The notes: generated by a model from the sequence alone, not told the origin. DNA of 64,000 bases from Annulohypoxylon bovei var. microspora (GCA_022836615.1 MU405332.1:1-64000), one strand, 5' to 3'. Shown: positions 33,627 to 45,972, counted from the first letter of the stretch. Translations and numbers: made by a program.

Positions 33627-36063
33627 TCACGCTCTTAGAATCTTGCTAGCAGCCTCTAAGCTCTCGATCTCCCAGGATAAGGCTTGACGTTGACGTTTCG
33701 ATGCCGCATCTTCTCCTGCAATCATTTCGAGCTGGTCCGGGTCGAGACTCATGGCAAATTCCGGACTCAGGATCCTGAGCGGGCTCTCATCGCCATCGAG
33801 CAAGAAGTGGTTTACGACCTGTTGGCAAACAGCATCGACGAATCTTTCACGAGATACATCATAGTAACTCATGAGAGCATCGATAATATCCTCACAGACT
33901 TGTTGCGAGTTGCCGGCGGCCGCATTGCGTTGGCCGATTTTGTTGAGGGGTACGTGTTTACAGCCTTTAGACATATCAACTGCGATATCCTCGAGAGATT
34001 CCGATATGCGATGGTTACGCCTATTCTGCAAATTCGTAGCGAACTTATGATTAAAAGTGCTCGGTCTACCTCGACGCTCGATAGCGAGGAGGAAACGAGC
34101 GTGGCTCATGGCTCGACGATACCCATCCTGTAACTTGTCGAGAAGAAGACTATTCCATAATTGATTTTTCACCTTGTTATCTGGGCAAAGTTTGGTCAAA
34201 AGCTGGAAGATATAATCGTGGACGAGCACGATAGCCTTGCTGGTGTGCGAGAGCACTAATGGTGCCCATTTTTCCGACTGTTCCTCAAATATCGTTGCTA
34301 GTATAGCTCCTCCGAACTGAAGGCACTGGTTAGCATACTAAGAAAGTTATAGCATGAATCACTCACAGTTCCAATTTCCGGACCGCGGCTAGACTCATAC
34401 ACCGCTAAAACATAGTCCATGATTGGGCCCTCTAAAGGCTCGGGGCATTCATATTCGTCAATGAGAATGATATCGAACAGTTCTGGATAGCTTGTGAGAG
34501 GGGTGTGAATGGGGGCATCGTCGTTACTCCGCTTAAGAGATTCTTCGTTTTCATCATTGTCTCGTTTAGGATTAAAGTGTCGTTTGTGGCCCCTTTTTAA
34601 AACGTCGTTAGATAAAGCCATATTTAGCTTGATCGCTCGTGTGGACAGTTTCAAGGTTGGCACTGCCTTGAAAATTGGGTCTCCCGTATAGTACCCGTTG
34701 AGGGCATGTTGGGTGATTGCTTGAAATCTCGAGGCAATCCGTCCCAGGAAAAGTCTCTGGGAGCTCTGGTCGGATCTGGATGGTCCCATGGCTTCTAACT
34801 CAGACCTGCGGATATGCAGACGTCTTTCAACATCTGCTTTGACGTGGGGGAGCTCCCGCTTGGAGATGTCCATGAGCAGCTCCCGGAGGCGAACCTGCAA
34901 AGATGCAATGCCGCAGCGATCCGCAACCGATGACCAAGGAGGGCCCATGAAAAATGCCTTCTCCGCAGCAAAACGATCACCTATTGTCGAGATGCTATCG
35001 TCTGCACTCCGATTCTTTACAACACAATAGCCCAGAGTCAGTCTATTGCGTTTACTTAGAACAAGATCGATGACTGCATCCTGTGTAGCCTTTTCTGTAG
35101 CCAAATCCGGCTTCGTCAGTACGCCCATCGTTCTCATGCCATCAGGATCAGCTGCCTCGGCGAATTTAAGGATCTCCTGGGTGGCAATATCAACATTGCA
35201 GGGCATAACTGCAAGAATTCTGCTAACACGTTAGCTAAGAAAGTCAATCTCAGGTCGGGACTCAAACATTGTTCTGCTATTACTCATGTATGATTTGACC
35301 ATGTTTCGAACCATAGTAACATCGCTCTCGGTGGTAAGTCCTGATAACTGTTAGTAGACCCCTTAGTAATTTGTTCATAGTAACTTGCCAGGTGTTGGAA
35401 CCCGAAATATTCCTGGAACGTCAATCACCGTGAGGTGGGCTTGCTATCAAAAGACTCAGTTGCTACATGGCAGTATAGATTGTGAGAAACTTTACGTCGG
35501 GGCCACTGATTTCAATCTTCAGGATGTCCTGGCTGAAGGCACCAACACCTTCATCGTCATCAGTCTGGTTCATCCGAAGGCCCATTGCCTCATTTGCCTT
35601 CAAGAAGCATCAGTTGATAAAAAAATGATCAATTTGGTATCATAAGCAAACGAACCTCTTCGAATATCTTGGTAAGACGATGGTTGTCTATCTCTGTGAT
35701 CTGACGCTGGAACTGAAGAAGACGAGACTTGAGTGTCTCGTCTGCGTCTGGACGAGGGATTATCGACACATTGACGCTCCTCTGTAGCTCGCGGCGACAG
35801 GTTATCTGAGTAGCGTAACGAGTACAGAGTCCAGCGGCTCGAGGAAAGGAGAATCCAGTCAAACTCTCGAGAACCGAACTCTTCCCAGAAGATTGGTCGC
35901 CCACCACAATAAGCTACAAGGAGGTAAGATATCTACCGTTCAATTGTGAATAATATAAATGTACCTGGGGGAGAGGAATGATTGCACCGACGCTCAGCTC
36001 CCTTAGCTTGTCAATCTTGCTAAGGACGGCTTGATTCCCTAATCCAATCTCGGCAGTCGTCAT
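33627..36063 (-). CDS. Dynamin-like large GTPase
   Basis: Fungal dynamin-family GTPase (Mx/Vps1-like), several exons. Exon 1 (35968-36063) encodes MTTAEIGLGNQAVLSKIDKL. The next holds the P-loop GDQSSGKSSVLESLTG, followed by a switch Thr region. The G3 motif DVPG lies near 35415 and the G4 motif TKPD near 35110. The stalk follows. A basic, acidic-spaced insert (residues around KRGHKRHFNPKRDNDENEES) replaces a PH domain. The C-terminal GED ends at 33627 (VVNHFLLDGDE then a helical tail). Short exons around 35530-35620 and 35260-35340 join in frame. This group is expanded in filamentous fungi and is of unknown specific function; membrane remodelling is the general role of the superfamily. Confidence 0.85.
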
Positions 36064-37419
36064 ATTGATAGTAAGTAGGTAGATAATTTCAACCTTGAGT
36101 ACGGAGATAGTGAGGGTGGCAAAATGTAGGTAGGTGATGGAAGGTTTTGAGACGGGATATTAAGAAATATTTATGTACACCGTTAGTTATCTGGAAAAAT
36201 TGAGAGCTGCGAGTCCGTGGTAGCCAGCTCTCATACAACTGTTCCTTTCTGGGAACTTACCTGGGCAAACGGAAAGCCTACCTCGTATGGTGTATTATAA
36301 TCGTCGTTTATTGGATCATTGCTGTTGGATGGTCCTAAACTTCTAGTATTCAACGTTGTCATCGTGATACAGAAAGCAGCCTCCCGAAGATCAGATGCAG
36401 AATTTCCTTATTTCGTTTTATGACAATGACAGCTAGGCAGCTAGGTACCTACATATTCTTGCCGTTAATAGCGTTTGCATTTCTAAGTCAACTAGGATTA
36501 ACCGTTTGTGCCGATCTATTTTCCAAGTAGATCTCCAAAGCTAGCTCACATCAAAAGCCGCACCAGCGGCAACTTAAATGGGGTTAGAGCTACGATGGAA
36601 TCGTGCATGTTGAAGCTAGTACCGACAGCTAGAATGGCGTCAAGATGGAGCATGTGCTAATACTACTGTATTGGACTGTGCTTTAAACTAGGTAGGTAAC
36701 CCCTGATTATTTACCTACCTAGTTAGCATCTGTCACCAGCCAGATTAGCGATCAAGACCTAAACACACAGTTTGCAATTGTAGTATTAGCACATGCTCGC
36801 ACATGCTTCATTTATTTTGACGTGGTTGACCCTAGGATTTGACAAACGAAATCAAGCCTATCCACCCCGGTCCAAGATGTAGTTGAGAAATCAGACCCAA
36901 TTTTCGACGCACAGTATCCGGGAACCGAATGCCATTTGCATTCATTCGCCTCCGGCGGCTTACGACATTCTTTTAAATCCTTTGTGCAACAACAGTTCCT
37001 TGAACTGGGATGTGACAATTATGTTGCGGGGTAGCGTTGGATTTCAAGTCTACCAGCTAACATGCGAAGGGCGTCACTGGAAGTGGGCCATGTGCGAGTG
37101 ACACTATATAAAAATTGATCCCCTAAACTACTCATTTAGGTAACTAACACGTGTTTTGGCTGACAAGAAGTGCTGGTTAGGTAACAAGGGGATAGAAGAT
37201 ACACAGTGCTTTACAGTATCACTAACACTAATTTGCACATGGCTCACTTCCAATGACGCCCTTCGGCGTGTAAATCAGAGCCCCTCGTCATATATCAAAG
37301 TTGAAGTCAAAGTCCTCGTCTGACTCGCCGACTCGTTATAAATATCGATAACCAAGACTAATGAACATATAATCCGTGATTCCTAGGTACCTAGACAAGG
37401 TCCTCATTCAGGTCCCGAA
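36064..37419. other. Intergenic region with nested inverted repeats
   Basis: No gene is supported. It contains the two-level palindrome at 36648-36798. The right side is the promoter of the S66 peptidase gene. Confidence 0.45.
36648..36798. repeat. Nested inverted repeat (long hairpin)
   Basis: The outer arms 36648-36666 and 36780-36798 are 19-bp perfect inverted repeats (GAGCATGTGCTAATACTAC). Inside lies a second palindrome, 36686-36699 with 36711-36724 (AACTAGGTAGGTAA, 14 bp, 11-bp loop). It may be a tiny MITE or a structured intergenic element. No target duplication was identified. Confidence 0.6.
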
Positions 37420-38499
37420 ATGCCCGCAACAATAGTTCCGAAGGCCTTAGAGCCCGGTGCGACGATAGCATTCATCTCCCCATCAGCTCGGCTTAATGCC
37501 CTGTTCCCTGCCATCATGTCTCGGGCAAGCTCCGTGCTAAAGGGGCGAGGTTACAATGTCCGTGAATTCTTCAATCCGGACACGGATATCCAGTCTTCCA
37601 TCACCAACCGTCTATCAGAATTACGGGCTGCATTCTTAGACTCTTCTATTTCTGCTATCATATGCACTATCGGCGGGCCGTCCTTCACAGAGTTGCTTCC
37701 TGCTCTGATTGCCGACACGGAGCTTCATAGTATCATCCGCGCCAACCCAAAGATTGTTGTGGGCTACTCCGATATCACCGGTTTTCACTGGTTTTTGCAC
37801 GCGCTTACCGGACTTCGTACCTTCTATGGCCCGGGAACCATTCCGGAGCTTGGTGAGGCTAACTCTGTTGACGACGAAGCTACGCCGCTCGCGTTTTGCG
37901 TCAAGAATCTCTTCCGTGTTATTGAGAGCCGCGAGCCTATTGGCGACATTTCGCGGTCCCTAACGTATGCGCCTAAGCTTGCATCGTTCTTCGACCAACC
38001 GGCTTTGACAGAACCACCAGAGCTTTCTCCTACCCCTGGATGGATATGGCTCCGGCCAGGTAAATCTCAAGGTAGGCTCTTTGGTGGCTGTCTGACAGTC
38101 ATGGCGCGTCTCAGCGGAGTACGTAGCATTGTCCCCGATTGGCGAGGCCGGATCGTATTCTTCGAGACGGCTATAGGCGAAGATGAAGTCTCGGGGAACC
38201 CGATTTATCGGGTGCAGGCTGGCATTGCGGACCGTATAGCTCAGGGCGTGTTTGAGGATGCGGCTGGACTGGTAGTAGGACGGCCGTTCGGATATGACTC
38301 TGCAGAGATGAGGGAGAAATATATTAGTGTTATCAAAGGACTCTTATGTGAAGGCCCTCTGGCTGAAAAGAATTTCCCAATTCTATTCAATGTCGATATT
38401 GGTCATACGACGCCGATGGTCACTCTTCCATTTGATGCGTTAGCTGAGCTTGATTCAGAGATGGATCGATTTGCTATTCTTGAACCTGGAGTTCTGTAG
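37420..38499 (+). CDS. Peptidase S66 / LD-carboxypeptidase-like protein
   Basis: 359-residue intronless member of MEROPS S66 (LD-carboxypeptidase and microcin-immunity MccF family). The Ser nucleophile is Ser117 in GYSDIT, the Glu is in FFETA and the His in DIGHTTP, so the full Ser-Glu-His triad is present. Bacterial relatives cut L,D-bonds of murein peptides or acyl-nucleotide toxins. Fungi have no murein, so the substrate is unknown; self-detoxification or bacterial wall recycling are options. The lack of introns and the bacterial family fit, but do not prove, ancient transfer from bacteria. Confidence 0.85.
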   Translation: MPATIVPKALEPGATIAFISPSARLNALFPAIMSRASSVLKGRGYNVREFFNPDTDIQSSITNRLSELRAAFLDSSISAIICTIGGPSFTELLPALIADTELHSIIRANPKIVVGYSDITGFHWFLHALTGLRTFYGPGTIPELGEANSVDDEATPLAFCVKNLFRVIESREPIGDISRSLTYAPKLASFFDQPALTEPPELSPTPGWIWLRPGKSQGRLFGGCLTVMARLSGVRSIVPDWRGRIVFFETAIGEDEVSGNPIYRVQAGIADRIAQGVFEDAAGLVVGRPFGYDSAEMREKYISVIKGLLCEGPLAEKNFPILFNVDIGHTTPMVTLPFDALAELDSEMDRFAILEPGVL

Positions 38500-39941
38500 A
38501 TGATATTCGGCATAAGAATGACTGGATCTATAATAGTAGCATTTACACCAAAACATTTAAAAGAAATTCACCTACCTATATTCAAATACGTTAACAAGGC
38601 TCTATAACCATGATACCTACCTGGGTAAAAACGTGTTTGTCTCCTAAATCAAGATTAATAATAATAAGATTATAGGAGTATTTAAGACTCGGTACCTATT
38701 AGAGGTAGTTATCTAAAATTACTGGGTAAGAAATAATTAAGGCAAGCTCCAAGCTTCTTAGGGAAAAGAAGGTATTAGTGGCCTTACGATCTTAATAAGG
38801 CAGATCCGAGTAGACCTAGGTAGGTAGATATACAAGAATATGATCTTTTCCAAGCATTAGTTGAAGCCTCGTAGTAGTTCTTTACCTAGGTAGCGAACAT
38901 ATGATTTAAATATATAACATAACATGATGTAATTCGAATCAAGTTATTAGAATGCTTTCTTCTATGTGTTTTTAACCCCTTTACTAATAAGCCGCTTGAC
39001 CCCTTTAACCCAACTTATTTATCATCACCAACCCCTTTTCTAAGCATCTCCCGAGGTTTTTTCGAAGACAAGACACCATTCACATTTAAATTAGCTTCGA
39101 GCTAGATTCGAAACCTTTAGAAATCCCCAACCAGAACTTCTAATCGACGATTAGGCTCAATATATACTCAACTAGTACTTAACAGCGGCTCAACCTGTGT
39201 TCAACCTGAGTTCAGTCTGAGTTCAGTCTGGGTTCAGTCTGGGTTCAGTCTGGGTTCAATCTGGTTTCAATCTAGACTCAACCTAAGCTCAACCTGGGCT
39301 TACACCTAGCCAACCACAGGTCCTTGAGCTTCCGTCTTAGTTACCGCGTGTACCTACGTCCTTGACCCAATCTTTTTCGCAAAATCCATTGGCCTAGCAA
39401 CCGGCACACACACACTGCCCTTGCTTGAAGTCATCGCACCGTCAAAGATAACCGCTCAGACAGGCACCCTGGGAGTTTTACTATTTCTTTAAAAACGCCT
39501 CCCAAGCCCCCCACAGCTACGTGTCGCGTGTCCTTTGCTTACACTCCTACAAGTAAAGCTCTCAAAGGTTTGTTGTGGCGAATGCTATTTGTTTATTTCT
39601 CTTTTCTCCCCTTTTCTTAATCGCCATTCTCTCTGATATTTAGGTAGTAGTAAGATTCGAATCAATCAATGAATCTTCCCTTGGTCAGAGCCTAGCCCTC
39701 GCATAGTTCCTAACGAATTAGCAAAGCTACGTCTCTTTGACACCTAACTTTCACCAAGTAGAGTCTACTTTATAGTAGTTGATCATTCTTCCTCACCGCA
39801 TCCCCGGAAATTTCACCAAAACAAAAAAAACTTCGAGTATAAATTTGACTTCGACAACCATCCCATTTCTACCTCAGCAAATCAGTCATTTTCATTCAAT
39901 ACTCCAACCATCAGAATCGGAATACAGCTAACTCTATCATA
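38500..39941. other. Intergenic region with 11-bp tandem repeat
   Basis: No gene seen. It contains the minisatellite at 39188-39297. The sequence from about 39400 to 39941 is C/T-rich and probably the promoter and long leader of the following gene. Confidence 0.45.
39188..39297. repeat. 11-bp minisatellite, ten units
   Basis: Ten consecutive 11-bp units of the type GTTCAGTCTGG. The central units 4-6 are identical; divergence increases toward both ends (GCTCAACCTGT, ACTCAACCTAA). Confidence 0.8.
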
Positions 39942-40499
39942 ATGAACTCCTCTGATAGAGTGCGTCAAACTCAAGCCCTCCAAATGCGAGAAGAAATATA
40001 CAATGAGATGTGCAAAGATGCCGGTATCTCGGGCCTTCGTTCTTTCGTGAAAGAGAACGAGCACAATCCATTCTATCCCAATACCCTACCACCCAAAGCC
40101 GAGATGCGGCGGCCATCGCCTGGCGACACGACCGGCAGCCAAGATAGTATTAACTACCTAAATGCCCTCGTCACGGAGGCAGACCGATTAGCCGATCTCT
40201 GTCCTCGTCTTGAAGCCCGCATGCGCATCCCACGAAACTTGAACAGTTACAAAATGGGATTGGAGTACGCTCGATGCCTTGTCCGTATCGTGGAGATGAG
40301 CGTCGATTGGGAGCTTGCGGCTATCGGTAACCAGCATAGTATCATGGAAGCAAAGAAGATCTTACGAGAGGGATACATGCCTGGTGGTCTAACGGAGAGT
40401 GAACTCCAGACTTTGAGAGACGAAGTCAAGATTTGGGACGAATGGTTTCCAGCTGCGAAGGCTGCATTGGAGAGACGACAGAGCAGAAACTCAGCATAA
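39942..40499 (+). CDS. Hypothetical 185-residue protein
   Basis: Single-exon frame with codon use like its neighbours and an ATG in good context (ATCATAATGAAC). The protein is helical and charged with no signal peptide or membrane segment. It has conserved-looking segments (SINYLNALVTEADRLADLCPRL split by a loop, and LTESELQTLRDEVKIWDEW). I do not recognise a family. It is preceded by a long CT-rich leader, suggesting it is expressed. Confidence 0.6.
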   Translation: MNSSDRVRQTQALQMREEIYNEMCKDAGISGLRSFVKENEHNPFYPNTLPPKAEMRRPSPGDTTGSQDSINYLNALVTEADRLADLCPRLEARMRIPRNLNSYKMGLEYARCLVRIVEMSVDWELAAIGNQHSIMEAKKILREGYMPGGLTESELQTLRDEVKIWDEWFPAAKAALERRQSRNSA

Positions 40500-41163
40500 C
40501 CGCGACGCAAAGTAGCCAGTAATCACACTTGTTACTTTGACATCGAATCAAGACAGGAATTAGGGGATCAAATCAGCTCCATAGTAGCTGGGTCAAGGTT
40601 TCAATAACGAGATCAAGGCTCTTGTCGCTCATTTATCTATGAAAACACTTTCCTATATACCTGCTAGGTACACAATCGCCATGAATACACTCTTTTATAA
40701 CACTTAGGTGCCTAGGTACCCAGAGTAATAGTCACCCCTTAGTTAACCCTAACCTGACTTAACGAGAGAATTTTCACAGGAGTACAATGTATTGCATGCA
40801 ATTGGGAAAATTTAGAACACACGAGATGAGCAAGCATGGCAACAACGATGTCATATATACAATCCCCTTGGTCTCAAAGGATTCATGACTCTAAGCTACC
40901 TATTATACAATATGGTTACATAGGTAGGTAGAATTCTGTTTAACAGAAGCCATCTTCCGGCATATTCATCAGGGGTCCGCAACCTATCTCGCCAACTCAT
41001 TTCCTAACTCCATAATGAACACATGTCTCTATTCCGTTTACTTCGTACGCTGGATCAGCGACAAAAAGCAGATACCTCTACTAGGATACCAATAACCCTC
41101 ACACCGTGATCCCGCTCTCCATTTCCTACCCCCACCATTCTACCTAGCTACCTTCCCTAGGGC
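40500..41163. other. Convergent intergenic region
   Basis: Between the hypothetical gene (+) and the cysteine-rich gene (-). Nothing recognised besides CCTAGGTA-type motifs near 40708 and 40920. Confidence 0.45.
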
Positions 41164-41562
41164 CTAGGGCAACACCTTAGCCATCCCCGTCACCATCGCA
41201 CCCCCCGTAGACATAGACGTAGACGTAGGCGGTGACGGAGGCGGCGGCCCTGTAGCATTATCCATGCAGTACCAGTCTCCGTGGCACCAACAGCCGGCGT
41301 CGCAGGCGTCGCACAACTGCTCGCTCGGCGGGTCTTGCGTCCACGTGTCGCCGATATCTATGAACGCGCAGGACGAGCTCTCGCGCCGACAATATAAACA
41401 TCGGTTGCATTCGGCGAGGTTTAGCAGGGGGTCGCACCCCTGGTTGCAGTACCAACCGCATGAGGTGCAGTTGGTATTTCCGCCGCAACCTGAGCTTTGC
41501 GTGAGGGCGTTAGGGAGCAAGAGGAGAAAGGTGGTTAGAGTGAAGAGATTCGGAGGATACAT
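41164..41562 (-). CDS. Small cysteine-rich secreted protein
   Basis: 132 residues, single exon. A clear signal peptide (hydrophobic residues 7-17, cleavage near ALTQS) is followed by a compact domain with 14 cysteines in about 80 residues. These include C-x-2-C and C-x-3-C pairs (NCTSCGWYCNQGC, CNRCLYC). A Pro/Ser/Thr-rich tail (GPPPPSPPTSTS) ends in a mildly hydrophobic segment. I do not recognise the family. Size, secretion and even cysteine number are typical of apoplastic effector-like proteins. A short C-terminal exon or GPI signal cannot be excluded. Confidence 0.7.
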   Translation of the reverse strand: MYPPNLFTLTTFLLLLPNALTQSSGCGGNTNCTSCGWYCNQGCDPLLNLAECNRCLYCRRESSSCAFIDIGDTWTQDPPSEQLCDACDAGCWCHGDWYCMDNATGPPPPSPPTSTSMSTGGAMVTGMAKVLP

Positions 41563-42389
41563 TATGATGATGGTAATGATAATATAGCTGCTGGCTTTGG
41601 TTTTATCTAAGACTTTAGATTGGGTAACGGTACCTAGTTACCAAGGTATGGTTGATAGACAGGTACCTATGTATGCGTCGACTATTAATATCCTAGTAGT
41701 AACGTTTGTCTTAATTGTAGCAATTGACATAAATCATCGTTGCCAATTGGAAAAAATCCTCCTTTTATACGTAGAACTATATGCTGTCGTAACATGTTAT
41801 CGTTGCATGTTTCTAGGTTCGTGATCTTCAGCTGCGATGTTACTCCGCGTACATATATCGTCGTATTGTTAATTTAGCCCGCATAGCCGACAAGCAAAGC
41901 CTTTACAATATTCATTCCTTCGATGAGCTTAAAATGATCCAGAACGAGACGTTCAATATTACCTCTCCGAAGATGTGTTACTTCGTGCTCCTTCGCAGCT
42001 TGTGGGAGCGTTCAAGGCTTAAATCCAACCGATGGGCTAGGAGCTTTTACAACGTCACGCATCATCACTTGGGTTACATGATACGAGAAAGAGAGGCGGA
42101 TAATTAATCTACATACCTGCCTAGTCTCGATATATCTCTAAGGCTAAATTAATTCGTCGCTCAAAGTTGATAGAAGCATGGAAGGAAATTAGCAGTGATT
42201 GTTGAGATTTACGTCACTAAAGATCGGCATCGACAGGGGCTCCATCGCAGCTCTACAGCTCCTGGACTGTGCTCTCCTTGTACGAAATAATATAAGATAA
42301 TAAATTGAAAGGTAATATCATCCAACAAGCTCTAATATAGTAATTGCACATCATGAAACAACTCTAAGACATTTCTCCTTCTCGTACTC
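41563..42389. other. Intergenic region
   Basis: Upstream of the cysteine-rich gene and downstream of the DUF3292-like gene. No gene or repeat is supported. Confidence 0.45.
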
Positions 42390-44602
42390 TCACCAAGCTT
42401 CCCATTTCTGCCCTCCGATAGCTACAAGGCGATTGAAGAGCTCGTCCCTCATCGGGAGCGCCGTCATGCGCCGAACGTTGCCCATTCTATCCTTGACTTC
42501 TAAACCGTCAGCCACCTCCCTACCCAGGGACCAACCCACCACGATCTTAGCCTTCCAACCGTAACCGCCAACCTTTTTAATCTCGGCAATATCACCAATG
42601 GCTACGGTCCACAGAGGATGTAGGTCCTCGCGCTCTTCGGATCCTATCTTCTCGACTGTCTGGTTCGTACTAAAGGACACGGCCGGTATCGTTGACTTGG
42701 TCGTGATGTAGACGTGACCCTTCTGGCCCTTATACCGACCTTTGAAGTCGAGCGGTCCGGTAAGATAGTTGGTGTTCGATCGAGGTATGGCACCCAGACG
42801 GTTCTTAGCGTGGTGAGATCCGGCTTTCGCTCGAGCGTGATCTGTGCCGATAGCCGTCTTTACCGCGCCCTTCGTGGTCCCCTTGAAGAATCCGATGATC
42901 TTGCTTCCATGCTTTCCATGCTTGGAACTTTTCGCGGCGTCGATATCCGGTCCCCCAGTCTCATGTGCAACTTGTGGGTCATGCTCCATGGCTTCACGGA
43001 GTTCGTCTTGGGTAGCATTCAGTGGCGGTTCGGCGCCAGTCGCTCTCAATTCGGCATCGGTGATCTCTATGGGTTTCTCAGGAGGTGGCTCGCTGATAGA
43101 AGGCGGGGGAGGCAGGGGCGCTTTGTTCGCTTCCCCTACGCGAAGGAGAGTAAGGGTCAACTGTGCGTTAGTCGGCACGCCTTTGAGGATCGTGTTACGG
43201 AGCTCGATGAGTTTTTGCCAGCGCGGAAACCTGCGGTCGAGCCACTTCAACCCTCGACTAATCACGGGATCCCCGAAAAAACCAAACCCTGCCCCGAAAG
43301 TCATACCCTTAGTAAACATGTGCGACGTCACGAAAAGAGAAACAAGAAATAGTGGGACGATCAAGATGGCAAGCCTCAATCGGCAGATATCTCTAGGAAA
43401 CGGTGGTGTGGGCGATAGAGCATTCACGAATCGCTCCCAGGTATCTGACACATCAGCAATACCATGCATTATAGGTCTCATCTTCGTCCACATCGCAGTT
43501 TCGACGGGAACCTTAGTCTTGTCGTAGCTCGTCGCAGGGTTTCCTCCAGCTGCGATATCCTTAGCTTCAGCAGCCGTCGTAGCTAATCCGGTAAGGTCAG
43601 GTACGGCATCATCAGGAGATCCTACTTCCGTCGAGGGTGTAGTTTGAGGACGCTTTCCCGCTGCACTTGTGACAACGATAGAGGCGAAGCCATTGACGAA
43701 ATTACTAGCTTCCTGTTCAACTGCCTCCCCTTTGAAGTTCTGTGGTGCCCCCGTCGAGCTATCAGTGCTACCTAGAACACCAGCTTTTGGTTTCTGAACA
43801 CCGCCGGATTTACTGTCTACTAATGCAAGAGGCGCGGGTGGAAAGAGAATCGCCCTTGATGATGGATAAACGATGAGAGTGATCAAAGTTAAGGTAAGAA
43901 GCGGCACGATCAAATCAAATATCCAAGCAGTGAAATAAACCTACTCACGTCTATCAGCTTGATTTGCGATAAACATTACCAGGTAGCCTTACCGCACAGA
44001 AACACGAAGTACGTCTAGCTTCGCGCCATGACCGTAGTCGCGCTGTGTGTTTAACGGCGGCTAGCAGTCCGACCACGACAGTTATATAAAACCGCTCGAT
44101 ATTCGCGCGTAGCTTGTCGGGGGAGAACTCCTCCTCGTCGGCGATATTAAGATCTAGATCTCCGGGCACCACAGTCGGGACTTCTTTGACATGATATATT
44201 TGCTGTTATAGGCCAACTATATCAGCTCCCCGGCCAACAAATGCCCGATCAACGAGGCCGTACCTTATTGAACCTACGAACGAGGAGCCACAAGTCTTCG
44301 TTCCCCAACCTCCCAACTAATGGAGCAGAGAATTTTTCTTTCTTCTCATTCCAGCCTAGATTTGTCACCTCTTCATCGTATTCGCGTTGAGCTAGACCTT
44401 TCTCTTCGTGGTCGTTCGTCGCCAAATCATGGGAGAGTGTAGGTTCTTCGGCGAGACTATTCGCAGTTTCGTGCTTATCCGGTTCGCTGACAGATTGTGT
44501 CGTTGACGGGATAGGGAGGATATCTATCAGTTTAGTGCTGATGGTATTTCCGTCCGGAGTACCTCGCTCTCCCTCTTCATCGGAGGTCATTTTGCGAATC
44601 AT
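42390..44602 (-). CDS. DUF3292-like fungal membrane protein
   Basis: Three exons on the minus strand. The first (about 44262-44602) encodes an acidic Ser/Glu-rich N-terminus ending LWLLVRRFNK. The second carries VPTVVPGDLDLNIADEEEFS and LRSWREARRTSCFCA. The third, from about 43938, begins VYFTAWIFDLIVPLLTLTLI and runs to 42390. There are membrane segments in exon 3 (two near its start, one at LRLAILIVPLFLVSLFVTS). A C-terminal beta-rich PH/GRAM-like region (GHVYITTKSTIPAVSF, LHPLWTVAIGDIAEIKKVGG) suggests lipid contact. About 700 residues. The arrangement matches the fungal DUF3292 family; its function is unknown. Confidence 0.78.
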
Positions 44603-45972
44603 GTAGAAATAATGGGCTACCCAGGTCCCAGGTAAATTTCCGCAATCAAGCTCTTGGGGATAAGTAAAGCCTCCTAGTTAAATATATAGTGCCATGACCG
44701 CTTACGTACAGAGCAGAGGCTCCTCCAAACCCCGTTGCTAGTCTCGGACTCCTCATGATTTCCTATTCCAATAAGAAGAACGATGCTTGGAGTTCTCCTA
44801 GTTATCTAGGTCGATGACGTCGATGGTTCTACGAAGGACAAAGCCGGATGATGAAGATCTACATTGTACAGTAGATGCCGGACTCCTTTAGCGCCACGCG
44901 AGAAGCAGCACCAATACCCGTGCCACACCCCACTAATAGACAAGTCAGGTGACCTGCTCTTACCATCAATTCGACCTTTAATTCGACCTTCGATTCGACT
45001 GTCAAACTATATCACCACTTCCAAAACACCACTGCTTGTACCTATGTAGGCGCAGTCCATCTATCCCAAACGGACAAGATATTAGGAGTAGCAGGCTAAA
45101 CGTGGGATCTATGACAGATGTTTCGCCTATTAAACTCATTACTAAGGTGGTACAGCATAGGAAAGGGGAGAACACATACGTGCTATTCTTTGAATCTTAG
45201 TTTTAACACATTGAATATGGGAGGCAAGTATTTAAATACCTAGGTGCCTATAGGTAGGTAGCTATAGATGTACCTGGTTAGAATTGTTCGTATCCCATCT
45301 TGCAGCTAGCTTGCATAGCCTACGTAGTATTATTAACTTCCAAGTTATAGGTATCTTGGCGTTGCTCCTATTCTGTCATATTTTACCTCATCGAATCCAC
45401 CATCATTGGCGGCAATCGGTCAACTAGATGCCACCAATGAAACACAGTTGAGTGTGAATCCAAGACATAGGTACATTTGGAGGAGTATGAAATCAGGGTA
45501 GCTAGACATCTCTGTTTAGGCAACTGGTCATGAATTTGCGGAGGTTGAACTTCCGGCAAATTATCTTTTCGACTTCGGCCCATCTCAGCTCTGCTTCTTC
45601 AGAGCCCTTTTTGCAAAGGAAACGCGGAGTTTAGTAAGAAACGGAAAAATTAAAGATAAAAACATAAAATTATTCCAGATGTAACAATCGTTAGACCGGG
45701 ACCGCGAGCAGCTGTAGCATCGCGATGCGGGTCATGATCTAGATCTATAATCTAACGGGGGAATGGAACGTCTAATAACCTAATGTAGGTACGTTCAAAA
45801 GCTCCGGTGGATAACTTACGACATTATATAAAGCCATTATCCGCGCCGTGTCGATCAAGTAATCGGTGCCATTCTTCACATTGTGGGGAATCGATCATCT
45901 CGAAGCCGCAACTCATCACCCACCTTTAATCGCTAGTCATTCTTTAAAAGCGATTTCGCTAGGCCGTCAATC
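44603..45972. other. Divergent intergenic region
   Basis: Between divergent genes. It contains CCTAGGTG/TAGGTAGG motifs near 45239. The frame at 45383-45583 (minus) has no features. The promoter of the acetylesterase lies at the right side. Confidence 0.45.

Noticed and set aside
42714..43527. Two long plus-strand frames opposite the DUF3292-like gene
   Set aside because: Antisense shadows of a GC-rich exon with low-complexity Ser/Gly composition and no homologous features.
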